Of a stretch of 62,083 bases of DNA, positions 60,389-62,083 are shown one piece after another. The notes beneath the pieces were generated by a model. That model was not told the DNA's origin and made no database searches. It worked only from the letters and a program-made list of their open reading frames with translations. The position numbers and the translations under genes were made by a program. The stretch covers positions 1 to 62,083 of the forward strand of contig LNFJ01000030.1 in assembly GCA_001464625.1 (NCBI GenBank), written 5' to 3'. Each line of letters begins with the position of its first letter. Positions within the stretch are counted from its first letter, which is position 1. The stretch comes from Bacteroidia bacterium Ga0077558. GTDB lineage: Bacteria > Bacteroidota > Bacteroidia > Chitinophagales > Chitinophagaceae.

Positions 60389-61504
60389 TTATTGATTCAG
60401 CATCAACGGCATTACCAACATCAACAACTCTTCATTATCATCCAGGTCGGTAGGCTTTATAATACCAGCCTTTGTTGGAGTTGATAATTCCATATTAATA
60501 TCGTCGCTATCTGCAGCACTTAACATTTCAATTAAGAAACGGGCATTAAAGGCGATCATCAAATCTTCGCCGTTATACTGGCATTTCATTCTTTCATTTC
60601 CTTCAAAGCTAAAATCCACATCCTGCGCCGCTAATTGTAACTCGCTGCCACTAATGCTCAACGCTACCTGGTTAGTGCTTTTATTACTAAATACACTTAC
60701 ACGACGTAAAGCACTTTGAAAATCATTTTTATTCACCGTTAACCGATAAGGATTATCAGCAGGTATTACCACTTTATAATCCGGGAACCGGGCATCGATC
60801 AACCGGCAACTCATTTGCGTAGTGCCATGTTTTATAAACAGGTGATTGCTGTTGTAGCTGATGGTGATCTCATCTTCCGAAGAAGGGATCGCTGTTTTTA
60901 CCAGGTTCAATGGCTTGCGGGGAACGATGAATGAATCTGCCTTCGGACATTTAACATCAGTTCTTTTATAACGCACCAGCCGGTGAGCATCTGTAGCCAC
61001 ACATTGAAAACCTTTTTTATCCAACTCAAAGAAAACACCTGTCATTGCCGGACGAAGATCATCATTGCTGGTAGCAAATAATGTTTTGCTGATAGCAGTT
61101 ACCAACGCCGAAGCCGTCATAGTAAATGAAGTAGTGTCGTCAGCCGCCGGTTCTTTCGGAAAGTTGTCCGGGTTTTCGCCCATTACTTTATACTTACCAT
61201 TATCGCTGGTAATCTCCACGGCAAAATTTTTATCAATGTTGAAAGTGAGAGGCTGATCCGCAATATTTTTCAACGAATCCATCAGGATCTTTGCCGGAAT
61301 ACAAACTTTGCCACTGTCTTTGGCTTCAATATCCAACTGTACCCGCATTACGGTTTCCAGGTCGGTCGCCACCACGGTCAACTTGTTTTTTTCAACCTCA
61401 AACAAAAAATCTTCAAGGATCGGAAGCACCGTGTTAGCATTAATAACACCGGAGATATGCTGTAATTGTTTCAGCAACGAGGACGAGGATGCTATGAACT
61501 TCAT
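60389..61504 (-). CDS. dnaN: DNA polymerase III beta subunit (sliding clamp)
   Basis: Ring-shaped processivity clamp of 371 residues with three repeated domains. The ATG at 61504 gives the standard start MKFIASSSSLLKQLQHISG; the frame is open to 61555. Other signatures are LEDFLFEV, VCIPAKILMDSLKNI, FVATDAHRL-like QCVATDAHRLVRYK and the C-terminal LLMLVMPLMLNQ. dnaA and recF are not adjacent here. Confidence 0.95.
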   Translation of the reverse strand: MKFIASSSSLLKQLQHISGVINANTVLPILEDFLFEVEKNKLTVVATDLETVMRVQLDIEAKDSGKVCIPAKILMDSLKNIADQPLTFNIDKNFAVEITSDNGKYKVMGENPDNFPKEPAADDTTSFTMTASALVTAISKTLFATSNDDLRPAMTGVFFELDKKGFQCVATDAHRLVRYKRTDVKCPKADSFIVPRKPLNLVKTAIPSSEDEITISYNSNHLFIKHGTTQMSCRLIDARFPDYKVVIPADNPYRLTVNKNDFQSALRRVSVFSNKSTNQVALSISGSELQLAAQDVDFSFEGNERMKCQYNGEDLMIAFNARFLIEMLSAADSDDINMELSTPTKAGIIKPTDLDDNEELLMLVMPLMLNQ

Positions 61505-61611
61505 ATTAATAATTGAATGTGGCGAAACTACTGATTTTTGCCATACAGCCAACACTAAAAACGGGGTGAAAACAGGTTAAATATTTTGATTACCGGCGTT
61601 CTGTTCCGTGG

Positions 61612-61681
61612 TCTCGCCTTAGGCGAGATCCCTTGCGAACTTGTTCTGTTATTCTTTCCTTTTGGGGAAAGGAAAGAATAA
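61612..61681. repeat. Two hairpins upstream of dnaN
   Basis: TCTCGCC (61612-61618) pairs with GGCGAGA (61622-61628), and TTATTCTTTCC (61649-61659) pairs with GGAAAGAATAA (61671-61681). Neither has a T-run of terminator type. They lie in the 300-base gap between the divergent dnaN and the last gene; the rest of the gap shows nothing definite. Confidence 0.5.
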
Positions 61682-61806
61682 TCACTCTTGTACTGCAGGA
61701 TCTCTACTCAGCAAAATCTACCACTCCATAAGGCCAATTCCAAACTCTCAACATAAAGCCCGAAACTGAAGCTTTTTAGTATATTGCCTTTCCACAAAAC
61801 CTTACA

Positions 61807-62083
61807 ATGCTCAATAAATTATTTGGCTGGGGAAAGAAAAAAGAAGTGCCAAAAGCAGGTCCGGAAATACCGTTTGGCCGCTATTCAGATAATAATAAAC
61901 CGCTGGACAAAGTAAACCGCTGGACAGATGCGGATAACCTATACAAAGAAAAAAAATATCCCGAAAGCATTGATGCCTTTTTTGAATACCTGCGGGATGA
62001 TACCATACAAAATGTGGTGTATGAAAGAAACGGTGCCGAAGGCCGCTTTGAATTATACCAGGGTTCTAAAATTGTAAGAGGAA
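61807..62083 (+). CDS. Hypothetical protein, cut by the window end
   Basis: First 92 codons of a gene that continues past the window. It begins MLNKLFGWGKKKEVP, then IPFGRYSDNNKPLDKVNRW, YKEKKYPESIDAFFEYLRDD and GRFELYQGSKIVRG. The frame has consistent protein character and an ATG after AACCTTACA. Similar openings occur in a Bacteroidota family of unknown function, whose members are sometimes labelled chaperone-like; I do not assign a role. Confidence 0.65.
   Translation, partial: MLNKLFGWGKKKEVPKAGPEIPFGRYSDNNKPLDKVNRWTDADNLYKEKKYPESIDAFFEYLRDDTIQNVVYERNGAEGRFELYQGSKIVRG

Overview
The window looks like a chromosomal piece of a Bacteroidota bacterium, most likely a Chitinophagaceae-type member. 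The clues are the overall AT-rich composition, TAnnTTTG-type -7 promoter elements, and families that are typical of the phylum: DUF2480, S46 dipeptidyl peptidase, YXWGXW repeat protein, GxxExxY protein, a PF10108-type exonuclease and a YaiO-like barrel. Nothing here is a phage or a plasmid. The accessory character comes from small repeat-associated insertions set into ordinary metabolic genes. All assignments are from reading the sequence; no database search was run.

Left part (0-19 kb): a zinc-ribbon protein, a psuK-psuG pseudouridine degradation pair, a Tat-exported Gfo/Idh oxidoreductase, tRNA-Phe, recQ, kdsD and a first manC. These are followed by an exonuclease, RidA, an MmcQ-type protein, a tocopherol-cyclase-like protein, an aminotransferase, a DMT exporter and an M24 peptidase. 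An arsR-arsM-[31-residue Cys-rich peptide]-arsC operon follows, then a GT39-type glycosyltransferase.

Middle (19-31 kb): two minus-strand genes, each followed by a related long palindromic repeat, resemble a small cassette array. nadA then diverges from an S46 peptidase gene that is broken. The roughly 560 bp between them holds about nine DnaA-box-like nonamers and AT-rich tracts, so it is an origin-of-replication candidate; dnaN also lies in the window. After ppiD and a DUF2480 gene comes a run of REPIN-like palindromes around a GIY-YIG nuclease gene, then corA.

Signalling block (31-42 kb, all minus strand): a sigma-54 activator-type response regulator, a FIST (NosP-family) protein, an H-NOX protein and a hybrid histidine kinase whose N-terminus reads as an HNOBA domain. 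A cupin isomerase, a CheY-like regulator, a membrane hydrolase-like protein, a STAS protein and a YaiO-like TPR-barrel follow. Diverging from this block is a plus-strand polysaccharide operon (42.3-50.5 kb: GT2, second manC, a giant membrane protein, lipoprotein, GT4, GtrA). Sequences resembling sigma-54 promoters precede its first gene and its GT4 gene. I read the whole as a probable nitric-oxide-responsive exopolysaccharide switch.

Right part (50.7-62 kb): another copy of the cassette repeat with a frameshifted gene, then kdnB-like dehydrogenase, GH32 and a sugar porter, kdsB, an SH3 protein, a membrane hydroxylase, small regulatory and lipoprotein genes, a GxxExxY gene bracketed by inverted repeats, dnaN, and the start of one more gene cut by the window end.
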